Assembly (NCBI GenBank): GCA_029688995.1
Contig: JARULA010000003.1
Coordinates: forward strand, 1-64,000
DNA from: Marinilabiliaceae bacterium ANBcel2
GTDB lineage: Bacteria; Bacteroidota; Bacteroidia; Bacteroidales; Marinilabiliaceae
DNA: 64,000 nucleotides
Direction of reading: 5' to 3'
Shown here: one piece after another, positions 9,522 through 17,243 of the stretch
Layout: each line of letters begins with the position of its first letter
Numbering within the stretch: the stretch's first letter is position 1
Notes under the pieces: generated by a model
What the model saw: the letters and a program-made list of their open reading frames with translations, nothing else
Database searches by the model: none
Told to the model about the DNA's origin: nothing
Made by a program: the position numbers and the translations under genes

Positions 9522-10451
9522 ATGAAAATTACAGTAGTAGGAGCAGGAAATGTAGGCGCAACTTGTGCCGATGTTTTGGCTTACCGTGAGGTAGCAAATG
9601 AGATAGTATTAGTGGATATTAAAGATGGGGTTGCTGAAGGTAAAGCTTTAGATATCTGGCAAAAAGCGCCCATAGATTTGTATGACACCCGTACTGTTGG
9701 TGTTACAAATGATTATTCTAGAACTGAAGGGTCTGATGTAGTGGTAATTACTTCAGGTTTGCCTCGTAAGCCTGGTATGACTCGCGATGATTTGATTGAG
9801 ACTAATGCAGGTATCGTTAAATCTGTAACAGAGCAGGTAGTTAGCAAATCTCCAGATGCTGTTATTATTGTGGTTTCAAACCCTTTGGATGTAATGACCT
9901 ATCAGGCTCATATTACCAGCAAGATGCCTCGTAGCAAAGTTATGGGTATGGCGGGAATTCTTGATACTGCCAGATATCGTGCTTTCCTTGCCGAAGAGCT
10001 TAATGTTTCTCCAAAAGATATTCAGGCTATGTTGCTGGGCGGTCATGGGGATACAATGGTTCCTCTTCCCCGATATACTACCGTAGGAGGAATTCCTGTA
10101 ACTGAACTTATCGACTCAGAGAAATTGGATGCTATTATAGAGCGAACCAAGTTTGGTGGTGGAGAGCTTGTTAAGCTGATGGGTACTTCGGCATGGTATG
10201 CTCCCGGCTCAGCTGCTGCACAGATGGCTGAAGCTGTTGTTAAGGATCAGCGTCGTGTGTTCCCTGTTTGTATTAATTTGGAGGGAGAGTATGGTATCGA
10301 GAATTGTTATTTAGGTGTACCGGTAATTCTTGGTAAGAATGGCGTTGAAAAAGTTATAGAGTTAGATCTTAATGATGATGAAAAAGCCCTTCTTAATAAT
10401 AGTCGTGATCATGTTCGTGAAGTTATGAACGTATTGGATAAGTTGAGCTAA
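9522..10451 (+). CDS. mdh: Malate dehydrogenase (LDH-like type)
   Basis: The enzyme is an NAD-dependent oxidoreductase interconverting malate and oxaloacetate. The Rossmann nucleotide loop GAGNVGATCADVLA starts at residue 7, followed by the NAD-ribose acidic position (VLVDIKDG). Substrate-binding and catalytic residues are seen in GLPRKPGMTRDDL (Arg pair), VVSNPLDVMTY (Asn) and GGHGDTMVPLPRY (catalytic His). The RKPGMTR loop, in place of the Gln-containing loop of lactate dehydrogenases, supports malate as substrate. At 309 residues it is typical of the short LDH-like MDH class of Bacteroidota. It stands alone between a Bacteroidota-type -7 box and a strong terminator. Confidence 0.95.
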   Translation: MKITVVGAGNVGATCADVLAYREVANEIVLVDIKDGVAEGKALDIWQKAPIDLYDTRTVGVTNDYSRTEGSDVVVITSGLPRKPGMTRDDLIETNAGIVKSVTEQVVSKSPDAVIIVVSNPLDVMTYQAHITSKMPRSKVMGMAGILDTARYRAFLAEELNVSPKDIQAMLLGGHGDTMVPLPRYTTVGGIPVTELIDSEKLDAIIERTKFGGGELVKLMGTSAWYAPGSAAAQMAEAVVKDQRRVFPVCINLEGEYGIENCYLGVPVILGKNGVEKVIELDLNDDEKALLNNSRDHVREVMNVLDKLS

Positions 10452-10487
10452 CTCAATTTTTTTATAAAATATTTTTAATAATAAGAT

Positions 10488-10525
10488 AAAGGCTGCTTAC
10501 CTACGTTTTGTGTAAAGCAGCCTTT
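10488..10525 (+). terminator. Terminator after mdh
   Basis: AAAGGCTGCTT (10488-10498) pairs perfectly with AAGCAGCCTTT (10515-10525) around a 16-nt loop, giving an 11-bp stem. It lies between the converging mdh and AI-2E-family genes and could serve both strands. Confidence 0.85.
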
Positions 10526-10591
10526 GTCATTATATCTGTTTAATACTTTTATCTTTAGATTACAACTTATGCTCTTCACTTTTTTGTTATT

Positions 10592-11803
10592 TTATTTGTT
10601 CTCATTCTCTTTTTTCTCATCTCTATCTTTACTCTCTTTATTTTGTTCTTTTACTTTGCTTTGGATTTTTGAGCTCTCTTTTTGTGGTGGTGCCGACTCT
10701 TTAAGAATTAGCTGTTTGTAGTATGATACAATTAGTGTTGTTAAAGGAAGCGCCAGTAACATTCCCAATACGCCCATCAGACTACCCCATACCGATAGAG
10801 CCAGAATAATAAGTGCTGGATTCATGTTGTATGCTTTTCCCATGATTTTGGGTATTAATACTGCTTCTTGAATTGCCTGTACTATTAACATAACAAGGCA
10901 TACAAGTAAAAAAACTTCAAGAAATGTTTGATCCGATTCCATAGACTTTAGCATTGCAAGAGCTATTGCAGGAAAAAAACCAATTATTTGCAGATAGGGA
11001 ACAATATTTAAAATACCAATAAAAATTCCCAATGTAATGGCCATAGGTAAATTTATTATAGAAAATCCTGTTGCCATTAAAACTCCTACTGTCATAGCAA
11101 TCATACTTTGAGCTCTAAAATATACCCTCATCGATTTTTGCAAATCATTTGATATGGCTGATGCCAGGGCGCGGTGCTTGGCCGGTATAAGGCTAATCCA
11201 TCCCGATTCTATTCTTTTGTAGTCAAGAAGAATAAAAAAGAGATATAAGAAAATCAATAGAAATCCTACGATGCTAAATAAAATGCTTAACGAGCCAGAA
11301 AAAAATGAACGGGCCGACTTTACTATTGCTGATGATATTTGGGCTACATTTTCTGCATTTAAAAACTCCTGAATATTTTGACTGGCAATGATTGTTCTTA
11401 TCCAATTGTCAATATTCTCAGGGATTATATCTTGATAACTATGTGTTTGAAGATATATGCGTATTAGATCGGTTAACTTATAAAGTTCCTGCAAAAATTT
11501 TGGAATTAGCCAAATCAATCCTATTGAGATAATTGAGATAAAGAGCATAAGAGTAATGAAAACCGCCAATCCTCTTCTTTTAACTCTTAGTTTGGTTTGT
11601 ATCAGAGTAACAAGCGGATCTACTAAATATGCCAATATTATAGCAATAAAAAAAGGTATTAGCACGTTGCTTATAGAGCGGATAACAATAACAACACCTA
11701 TAAAAATTGCTATCGATAATAAAAGTCTTACAAATCTGTCAAATGTATAAGGCTTTTCGGAGATAAGATCGAATCCTGATATATTGTCTGAAATTTTACT
11801 CAT
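10592..11803 (-). CDS. AI-2E family transporter (PerM/YdiK-like permease)
   Basis: This is an inner-membrane protein with about seven to eight hydrophobic segments, arranged as in the AI-2E exporter/PerM family. A pair of N-terminal helices (LLLSIAIFIGVVIVI and VLIPFFIAIILAYLVDPLV) and a third helix precede a long amphipathic region. Further helices carry the family motifs GxxxxILNIVPYLQIIGFFPAI and PKIMGKAYNMNPALIILAL, then GVLGMLLALPLTTLI. The last 45 residues are a highly charged Lys/Glu/Ser tail. Substrates differ between family members (AI-2, Na+/H+, none known), so no specific transport role is assigned. Its 403 residues are slightly longer than usual because of the charged tail. Confidence 0.87.
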   Translation of the reverse strand: MSKISDNISGFDLISEKPYTFDRFVRLLLSIAIFIGVVIVIRSISNVLIPFFIAIILAYLVDPLVTLIQTKLRVKRRGLAVFITLMLFISIISIGLIWLIPKFLQELYKLTDLIRIYLQTHSYQDIIPENIDNWIRTIIASQNIQEFLNAENVAQISSAIVKSARSFFSGSLSILFSIVGFLLIFLYLFFILLDYKRIESGWISLIPAKHRALASAISNDLQKSMRVYFRAQSMIAMTVGVLMATGFSIINLPMAITLGIFIGILNIVPYLQIIGFFPAIALAMLKSMESDQTFLEVFLLVCLVMLIVQAIQEAVLIPKIMGKAYNMNPALIILALSVWGSLMGVLGMLLALPLTTLIVSYYKQLILKESAPPQKESSKIQSKVKEQNKESKDRDEKKENENK

Positions 11804-11867
11804 TTGATAGTATCACTATAATCGATAATTCAAAAATAGAGAAATTAATTGATATTAGTTATATCTA

Positions 11868-11898
11868 TTATTAACTAGTATATAAGCAAATACTTTTG
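11868..11898 (+). promoter_or_regulatory. Candidate promoter for the beta-helix lipoprotein
   Basis: TTA-N20-TACTTTTG. The -7 box matches TAnnTTTG and the -33 element is one base off TTG. Transcription would begin near 11905, which favours the ATG at 11984 as the translation start. Confidence 0.45.
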
Positions 11899-11983
11899 TA
11901 AAGTTTTGCAATTTATTAAAAAATATGTTAATTTTTTAAATAAAATTTCTATTTTTGTAATATGGAGAAAAGTTGACTTTGTG

Positions 11984-13423
11984 ATGAAAAAGATTTATGA
12001 AATATTATACCTGCTTCTCTTTCTGCTATTAATATATAGTTGTGAGCGGGATTATGGATTTAGAGGTGGCGGAGAGGGTGTAGTGTTCTCTGTTGATACT
12101 TTGCGTTTTGATACAATATTTACTTCAATTGGTTCAGCAACTAAACATTTTAGATTGTACAATCCTTATGGGCAGGATTTAACAATAGAAAATATTCGTC
12201 TTGCCGGTGGGGAAGATTCTAAATTCAGGGTTAATATTAATGGAATTCCTGAATATGATATTCGTGACATGGAATTGAGATCGGGAGATAGTATTTTTGT
12301 TTTTGTAGATGTAACAATTGATCCTGATGAGAATTCGGATGATCCTTTTGTTTTAACTGATTCTATTAAATTTTTCACTAAAAACCAGCTGCAAAGTGTT
12401 AAGCTTTTAGCTTATGGGCAAAATGTAGAGCTGATTCAGGGGGATACTATAAAATCAACTACATTTACTAATGATCGGCCATATCTTGTTTATGATCACT
12501 TATATGTTGACACTCTGGAGACACTTACTATAGAGCCCGGTGTTCGTATTCATTTTTTTGAGGATGCGACATTGAGAGTACAGGGTTCGCTTGATGTTCA
12601 AGGTACTAAAGATGAGCCTGTTCTTTTTTCTGGATTTAGACAGGAGGAGTGGTATGCTGATAAACCAGGACAGTGGGGTTATATTTACCTAATGCCCGGT
12701 AGTCAAAATCACTCATTTAATTATGCAGAGATTCGTAATGCTACCATGGGAATTGTTATAGATGAGGTCGGACTCGAAGATGATACCCCTGTTTCTATTA
12801 CTAACACAAAAATTGAACATATTGCCAAGCAGGGTTTGTTTGCTCAAAATTCTGCTCTTATTGCCGCTAACTCGCTGTTTGGGGATTGCGGAAGTGCTTC
12901 TGTTGCTTTAACAGCCGGAGGTGATTATCAATTTTTCCACTCTACTGTTGCTAACTATTATCAATGGGGGTTTAGGGGAACTCCTGCTTTAGTTCTTACT
13001 AACTATTTGGAGGATGCTAAAGGTAACAAGGTTCATAATGTTTTAAAACAGGCAAGATTTGTAAACTGTATTATTTATGGTCAGGCTGAAAGTGAATTTC
13101 TATTTGATTTTTATGATAGTGAGGATAAAGATGATGGTGAAAAGATGATGCTCAATTTTGAATTTGATCACTCTTTGATAAGAACTTCATATAGTGAGGA
13201 TGTTACTGGTAACAGTAGTAATTTTACTAATGTAATATTGAATGAAAATCCTCTTTTTGTTAACCCTTCGGACTATAATTTTAAACTTGATTCACTCTCT
13301 CCGGCACGACACTCCGGTACTGGTTATGGAGCTGAGCAATATCCTGTCGATATTTTGGGAAAGAGAAGGGATTTAGCCGGAACACCGGATCTAGGGTTTG
13401 TTCAGTTTGAAGAGGGCGAATGA
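11984..13423 (+). CDS. Lipoprotein with right-handed parallel beta-helix
   Basis: A cell-envelope lipoprotein of unknown function. The chosen ATG gives a 479-residue product starting MKKIYEILYLLLFLLLIYSC, a signal peptide with a lipobox Cys at residue 20; an upstream in-frame start would bury this signal and would lie at the predicted transcript start. An N-terminal Ig-like/beta domain (about 30-150) is followed by a stretch of parallel beta-helix coils (about 190-400, such as GVRIHFFEDATLRVQGSLDVQG). The end, SPARHSGTGYG followed by RRDLAGTPDLGFVQFEE, resembles choice-of-anchor Q domains. It lies 38 bp before the EEP gene and the two are probably cotranscribed. Confidence 0.75.
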   Translation: MKKIYEILYLLLFLLLIYSCERDYGFRGGGEGVVFSVDTLRFDTIFTSIGSATKHFRLYNPYGQDLTIENIRLAGGEDSKFRVNINGIPEYDIRDMELRSGDSIFVFVDVTIDPDENSDDPFVLTDSIKFFTKNQLQSVKLLAYGQNVELIQGDTIKSTTFTNDRPYLVYDHLYVDTLETLTIEPGVRIHFFEDATLRVQGSLDVQGTKDEPVLFSGFRQEEWYADKPGQWGYIYLMPGSQNHSFNYAEIRNATMGIVIDEVGLEDDTPVSITNTKIEHIAKQGLFAQNSALIAANSLFGDCGSASVALTAGGDYQFFHSTVANYYQWGFRGTPALVLTNYLEDAKGNKVHNVLKQARFVNCIIYGQAESEFLFDFYDSEDKDDGEKMMLNFEFDHSLIRTSYSEDVTGNSSNFTNVILNENPLFVNPSDYNFKLDSLSPARHSGTGYGAEQYPVDILGKRRDLAGTPDLGFVQFEEGE

Positions 13424-13461
13424 TTTATATTTAGTAGGTTTATTTAAAAGTAGTATCTGTT

Positions 13462-14502
13462 TTGCGCATTTGGTTTACTCTTCTTTTTTTTATTTTACTT
13501 CAATTTTATATTAATAGCAGACTTGTTGCTCAAAAGCAGTCTTGTGATTATTACGATGCAGGTATTATGTTTTATAATGTTGAGAACCTGTTCGATATCT
13601 ATAATAATAGCGATAAAAATGATGACGAGTTTACTCCAACAGGAGCACGTGGTTGGAGTTATGGCCGATTTAAAGAGAAGATAACAAATATATCAAGGGT
13701 AATTTTAACAGCAGGCGGTTTTTCTCCTCCTGTTATTGTAGGGTTATGTGAGGTAGAAAATGAGTATGTCCTTAATAAATTAATTTTTGAAACCGGACTT
13801 GATAATTTAAATTATAAACCTGTTCATTACAATTCGGGTGATTTTCGGGGTGTTGATGTTGCTCTACTTTACCGGTCGGACCATTTTAAGTTATTCTCTT
13901 CTTATCCTGTTCAAATTGAGCTTCCCCAAGGAAGACGAGCTACCCGAGATATATTGTATGCTAAAGGAGTGCTTTATAATCGTGACACCCTACATCTTCT
14001 TGTTAATCATTGGCCTTCGCGATTTGGAGGAGTGGCTGCAACTCAAGAGTATCGGGAGATAGCTGCAGAGACATTATATTCAGCTACCGACTCTATCTTC
14101 TCTTTAAACCAGGAGGCTTTTGTTATTGTTATGGGAGATTTTAATGAACCTTTAAACTCCTCTATTTTTGAGGCATTTGCTGCAATTGGCAGAACAGAGT
14201 GCGACTCTTCTATGATTGTCATGACATCCTGTCATATTGATTCAAACAGAGGTACTATTAAATATAGGTATAGATGGGACTTGTTTGATCAGATAATGGT
14301 TTCACGTAATATGTTGAGCGACTCTCTATCCATATTTGTTGAAAAACCTGAAATGGAGATTGTCGATCTCCCTTTTTTGCTCGAACCCGATGAAGCTTTT
14401 GGTGGAAAGCGCCCATATCGATCTTATCGGGGATATCAATATATTGGTGGTTATAGTGATCACCTGCCTGTATGGCTTAACTTGAAAGTGAAAAGAGAGT
14501 AA
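13462..14502 (+). CDS. Secreted endonuclease/exonuclease/phosphatase (EEP) family protein
   Basis: The 346-residue protein begins at a TTG codon directly encoding a signal-like segment (RIWFTLLFFILLQFYINS); no ATG is available before the conserved fold. EEP-family motifs are present in order: MFYNVENLFDIYNN (metal-binding Asn/Glu), VGLCEVEN (catalytic Glu), LLVNHWPSR (His), VIVMGDFNEP (Asp/Asn pair) and GGYSDHLPVWL (terminal Asp-His). These belong to the DNase I-like superfamily that cleaves phosphodiester or phosphoester bonds. Export suggests an extracytoplasmic nuclease or phosphatase; the substrate cannot be read from sequence. It is convergent with the CCA-enzyme gene, with only 6 bp between stops. 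Confidence 0.82.
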   Translation: MRIWFTLLFFILLQFYINSRLVAQKQSCDYYDAGIMFYNVENLFDIYNNSDKNDDEFTPTGARGWSYGRFKEKITNISRVILTAGGFSPPVIVGLCEVENEYVLNKLIFETGLDNLNYKPVHYNSGDFRGVDVALLYRSDHFKLFSSYPVQIELPQGRRATRDILYAKGVLYNRDTLHLLVNHWPSRFGGVAATQEYREIAAETLYSATDSIFSLNQEAFVIVMGDFNEPLNSSIFEAFAAIGRTECDSSMIVMTSCHIDSNRGTIKYRYRWDLFDQIMVSRNMLSDSLSIFVEKPEMEIVDLPFLLEPDEAFGGKRPYRSYRGYQYIGGYSDHLPVWLNLKVKRE

Positions 14503-14508
14503 ATTATA

Positions 14509-15915
14509 TCAATTATTGAGAGTCAGACCTATCTCTTTCCCTTTTTTTATCATGAATTGATAAGCTTCGTTATAGCTGTTATTAATTTCACCGTCTAAAA
14601 TGGCCTCTTTTATTGCAGATTTAATTACTCCTACTTCATAACACGGTTTTAAATTAAAGGTTTTCATTATTACATCACCCGATATAGGTGGTTGAAAATT
14701 TCTTACCCTGTCTTTCTCCTCTATCTCTTTTAGTTTACGCCTTACAATTTTAAAGTTTCGTAGATGTTTTTCTACTTTTTTTGGGTTTTTTGAGGTGATA
14801 TCAGCTTCACATAATATCATTAGATCATCTATATCATCACCTGCTTCAAATAGTAAGCGACGTACTGCCGAGTCGGTTACAATATCTTCTATGAGGGCTA
14901 TCGGGCGCATATGAAGATATACCATTTTTTGAATGAATTTCATTTTTTCATTGAGAGGAAGTCGTAGTCGTTTAAATATAGAGGGAATCATTTTTTGACC
15001 ATAGTGATTGTGTGCATGAAAAGTCCAGCCATGAACATTGTCAAATTTTTTAGTCGCTGGCTTGGCAATATCGTGTAAAAGTGCTGCCCACCTTAACCAT
15101 AAATTATCGGTTGATGAAGTTATTTGGTCCAATACTTCAAGGGTATGGTAAAAATTGTCTTTATGGGAGATTCCATTTTTTTTGTCAATCCCTTTAAGTT
15201 TTTGAAGTTCGGGAAAGATTATTTTTAGTAGCCCTGTTTTCTCAAGTAGTTTAAAGCCTGTTGATGGTTTTTCCGATAAGATGATTTTATTTATCTCATC
15301 GGTAATTCTCTCCATTGAGACAATATTTATTCTCTCTCTGTTTTTGGTTATTGCTTCGAATGTTTTATCCTCAATTCTAAATTGAAGTTGGGTTGCAAAT
15401 CTTATGGCACGCATCATTCTTAAAGGATCATCCGAAAAGGTTATTCCTGGCTCAAGAGGAGTTTTTATAGTACGATTTTCTAGATCATAAACACCGTCAA
15501 AAGGATCTGTAAGTTCTCCCCATGTATTTGTGTTCAAACTAATAGCGAGAGTGTTAATAGTGAAGTCTCTGCGGTTTTGATCATCTTTGATAGTACCCTT
15601 TTCAACTATAGGTTTACGGCTGTTATGTGAATAGGACTCTTTTCGTGCACCTACAAACTCATATTCAATATTTTGGAATTTAAACATTGCAGTTCCAAAA
15701 TTTTTAAATACCGACATTTTTACCTTTCCTAATCTTTTTGCAACATCTTTAGCGATATCAATTCCGTTACCTGTAACTACAATATCTATATCGGTGGTTT
15801 TTCTTTCCAGCAGAATATCTCTTACAAATCCTCCAATTGCATAGGCCTCACATTTATGATCGGCTGAAATTTCTGATGTGATTTTAAAAACTATATTATC
15901 AATATACTCCTTCAT
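14509..15915 (-). CDS. CCA tRNA nucleotidyltransferase / poly(A) polymerase family protein with HD domain
   Basis: A class II nucleotidyltransferase expected to add or repair the CCA end of tRNAs. The start was set at [10 protein letters not shown] (468 residues), because the family begins just before the head domain; an in-frame ATG lies 25 codons upstream. Head-domain motifs are [19 protein letters not shown] (Gly pair plus the catalytic Asp pair DID), [10 protein letters not shown] and [18 protein letters not shown]-terminal HD phosphohydrolase domain follows (HTLEVLDQI and [12 protein letters not shown]). Bacteroidota enzymes of this type are usually annotated as HD-domain CCA tRNA nucleotidyltransferases; a poly(A) polymerase role is less likely. 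Confidence 0.9.
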   Translation of the reverse strand: MKEYIDNIVFKITSEISADHKCEAYAIGGFVRDILLERKTTDIDIVVTGNGIDIAKDVAKRLGKVKMSVFKNFGTAMFKFQNIEYEFVGARKESYSHNSRKPIVEKGTIKDDQNRRDFTINTLAISLNTNTWGELTDPFDGVYDLENRTIKTPLEPGITFSDDPLRMMRAIRFATQLQFRIEDKTFEAITKNRERINIVSMERITDEINKIILSEKPSTGFKLLEKTGLLKIIFPELQKLKGIDKKNGISHKDNFYHTLEVLDQITSSTDNLWLRWAALLHDIAKPATKKFDNVHGWTFHAHNHYGQKMIPSIFKRLRLPLNEKMKFIQKMVYLHMRPIALIEDIVTDSAVRRLLFEAGDDIDDLMILCEADITSKNPKKVEKHLRNFKIVRRKLKEIEEKDRVRNFQPPISGDVIMKTFNLKPCYEVGVIKSAIKEAILDGEINNSYNEAYQFMIKKGKEIGLTLNN

Positions 15916-16019
15916 CTTTAAATGCTCTTCTATCAGTTTTAGTGTGACAAATCTACAATTTTTATCCCAATTACAGTTTGGCATAATCATTGCATCAATA
16001 CATCTATAAGTTTAAATGT

Positions 16020-16050
16020 TTGCATATGTGAATAATTGTTTTTAGATTTG
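16020..16050 (+). promoter_or_regulatory. Promoter for the first thioredoxin
   Basis: TTG (16020-16022)-N20-TAGATTTG (16043-16050) is a full match to the Bacteroidota -33/-7 signature. The expected transcript start is about 58 bp before the ATG. Confidence 0.65.
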
Positions 16051-16114
16051 TGATAACTTTTATAACAGGAAAGAGTTGATAAAATAAATATAAACCTAAT
16101 TAAAGATTTAAGTT

Positions 16115-16474
16115 ATGGTAGAAAATTTAACAGCAGATAAGTTTAAAGAGAGAGTTTTTGACTATGAAAATAATAAAGAGTGGAAATTTAATGGCGATAA
16201 GCCTGCAATAGTTGATTTTTATGCTGATTGGTGTGGGCCATGTAAAATGGTAGCTCCGGTGTTGGATGAACTTTCTCAAGACTATAAGGGAAAAGTAGAT
16301 GTTTTTAAAGTTAATACCGAGAACGAAACAGAGCTGGCATCGATATTTGGAATTCAGAGTATTCCCTCTATTCTTTTTATACCTAAAGATGGTCAACCAC
16401 AAATGGCTCAAGGTGCTCTTGCCAAAGAGTCGTTCGAAAAAGCCATTAGTGATGTGCTAAAGGTTGAAAAGTGA
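16115..16474 (+). CDS. trxA: Thioredoxin (cytosolic)
   Basis: A small dithiol-disulfide oxidoreductase of 119 residues with the canonical active site WCGPC at residues 39-43 and the conserved cis-Pro region (IFGIQSIPSILFIPKDG). There is no signal peptide, so it acts in the cytosol. A short N-terminal extension, RVFDYENNKEWKF, precedes the fold and is shared with the exported thioredoxin downstream. It has its own promoter and is followed by a strong terminator, so the two thioredoxin genes are separate transcription units. Whether it is the main cellular thioredoxin cannot be judged from one window. Confidence 0.93.
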   Translation: MVENLTADKFKERVFDYENNKEWKFNGDKPAIVDFYADWCGPCKMVAPVLDELSQDYKGKVDVFKVNTENETELASIFGIQSIPSILFIPKDGQPQMAQGALAKESFEKAISDVLKVEK

Positions 16475-16502
16475 TATTTGTAATATTGTGTAATTAATTG
16501 AT

Positions 16503-16541
16503 ATGCACCACTTTATTAAATATAGGGTGGTGCATTTTTTG
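16503..16541 (+). terminator. Rho-independent terminator after the first thioredoxin
   Basis: ATGCACCAC (16503-16511) pairs perfectly with GTGGTGCAT (16527-16535), followed by a run of T residues to 16541. Confidence 0.88.
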
Positions 16542-16592
16542 TTTCAGTATTAAGCGGTAGCGAACTTTTTAATTAATACATGGTTAAATATT

Positions 16593-16600
16593 TATATTTG
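16593..16600 (+). promoter_or_regulatory. Candidate -7 box for the exported thioredoxin
   Basis: TATATTTG lies 41 bp before the ATG at 16642. The -33 element is weak (no TTG at 19-20 bp). Confidence 0.45.
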
Positions 16601-16641
16601 TAGTTTAATTTTATGCATTGAAGTGTTAAAAAAGTTAGTTT

Positions 16642-17100
16642 ATGAAGAAGGTAGCGTTTGTAGTAACAGTAATTTCTCTTTTATTGGGGGTAAGTGGGAA
16701 ATTTTTTCATTTATATGCCTCTCCTGATGATTATGGAGATAAAGTTATTTCATTAAATAGTGAAACATTCACTCAAAAGGTGTTTGATTTTGAGAATGAA
16801 GATGAGTGGAATTTTTTAGGTGATCGTCCCGTTATACTTGACTTTTATGCTGAATGGTGTGGGCCATGCCAACAGCTGGCTCCTATTTTGGAGGAGCTTC
16901 AAAGTGATTATGGAGACAGAATTCAAATTTATAAAATTGATGCAGAGGCTAATCGTGATCTGGCTGCAGCTTTTGGTGTAACAGCTTATCCAACTCTTTT
17001 TTTTGTGCCGCTTGATAGTGAGCCTGCCGGTGCAAGAGGGTTAATACCACGAGAAAAACTTGAAGAAATTATTGAAGATTATCTTGGAGTGACAAAATAG
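16642..17100 (+). CDS. Exported thioredoxin-family protein
   Basis: A 152-residue thioredoxin-fold protein with an N-terminal signal or membrane anchor (AFVVTVISLLLGVSGKFFHLYA) and the active site WCGPC at residues 72-76, so it is expected to handle disulfides in the periplasm. The mature part closely parallels the upstream trxA product (KVFDFENEDEWNFLGDRP against RVFDYENNKEWKFNGDKP; ILDFYAEWCGPC against IVDFYADWCGPC). This points to tandem duplication followed by acquisition of an export signal. The cis-Pro loop (FGVTAYPTLFFVP) is intact. The gene ends 26 bp before the TPP riboswitch. Confidence 0.88.
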   Translation: MKKVAFVVTVISLLLGVSGKFFHLYASPDDYGDKVISLNSETFTQKVFDFENEDEWNFLGDRPVILDFYAEWCGPCQQLAPILEELQSDYGDRIQIYKIDAEANRDLAAAFGVTAYPTLFFVPLDSEPAGARGLIPREKLEEIIEDYLGVTK

Positions 17101-17125
17101 TATATTTTTTATTATATAATTAATT

Positions 17126-17197
17126 TTGGGGGTGCCGCGTGAGGGCTGAGATCAAACCCTTTGAACTTGATGCAGGTAATGCTGTCGCAAGGAGTTT
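17126..17197 (+). promoter_or_regulatory. TPP (THI-box) riboswitch aptamer
   Basis: The aptamer core signatures appear in the right order and spacing: GGGGGTGCC, then GGGCTGAGATC (the invariant CTGAGA that contacts the pyrimidine of TPP), ACCCTTTGAACTTGATG, then GGTAATGCTGTCGCAAGGA. They match the THI-box consensus (CUGAGA, ACCCUUUGAACCUGAUC, GGnUAAUnCnGnCGnAGG). P1 strands AATTAATTTT and AGTTTTGATT can pair in part with G-U wobbles. It lies directly upstream of a TonB receptor and is followed by a hairpin over that gene's start codon (17204-17243). An in-frame ORF extension across this element is not coding. Confidence 0.93.
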
Positions 17198-17203
17198 TGA
17201 TTT

Positions 17204-17243
17204 CTTTCTCATAGCACTCTATAATAAGAGAATTATGAGAAAG
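17204..17243 (+). promoter_or_regulatory. Start-codon sequestering hairpin downstream of the TPP aptamer
   Basis: CTTTCTCAT (17204-17212) pairs perfectly with ATGAGAAAG (17235-17243). The second arm begins with the ATG of the TonB receptor gene, and the 22-nt loop holds the AAGAG stretch before the start. This suggests that the TPP switch acts on translation initiation. Confidence 0.65.

Noticed and set aside
16115-17100. Second thioredoxin as a ResA/TlpA-type cytochrome maturation protein
   Set aside because: It matches the neighbouring plain thioredoxin over its whole length and lacks the TlpA/AhpC-type insert.
17139-17234. In-frame N-terminal extension of the TonB receptor starting at 17139
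   Set aside because: It translates the TPP riboswitch itself and would bury the signal peptide that starts at 17235.
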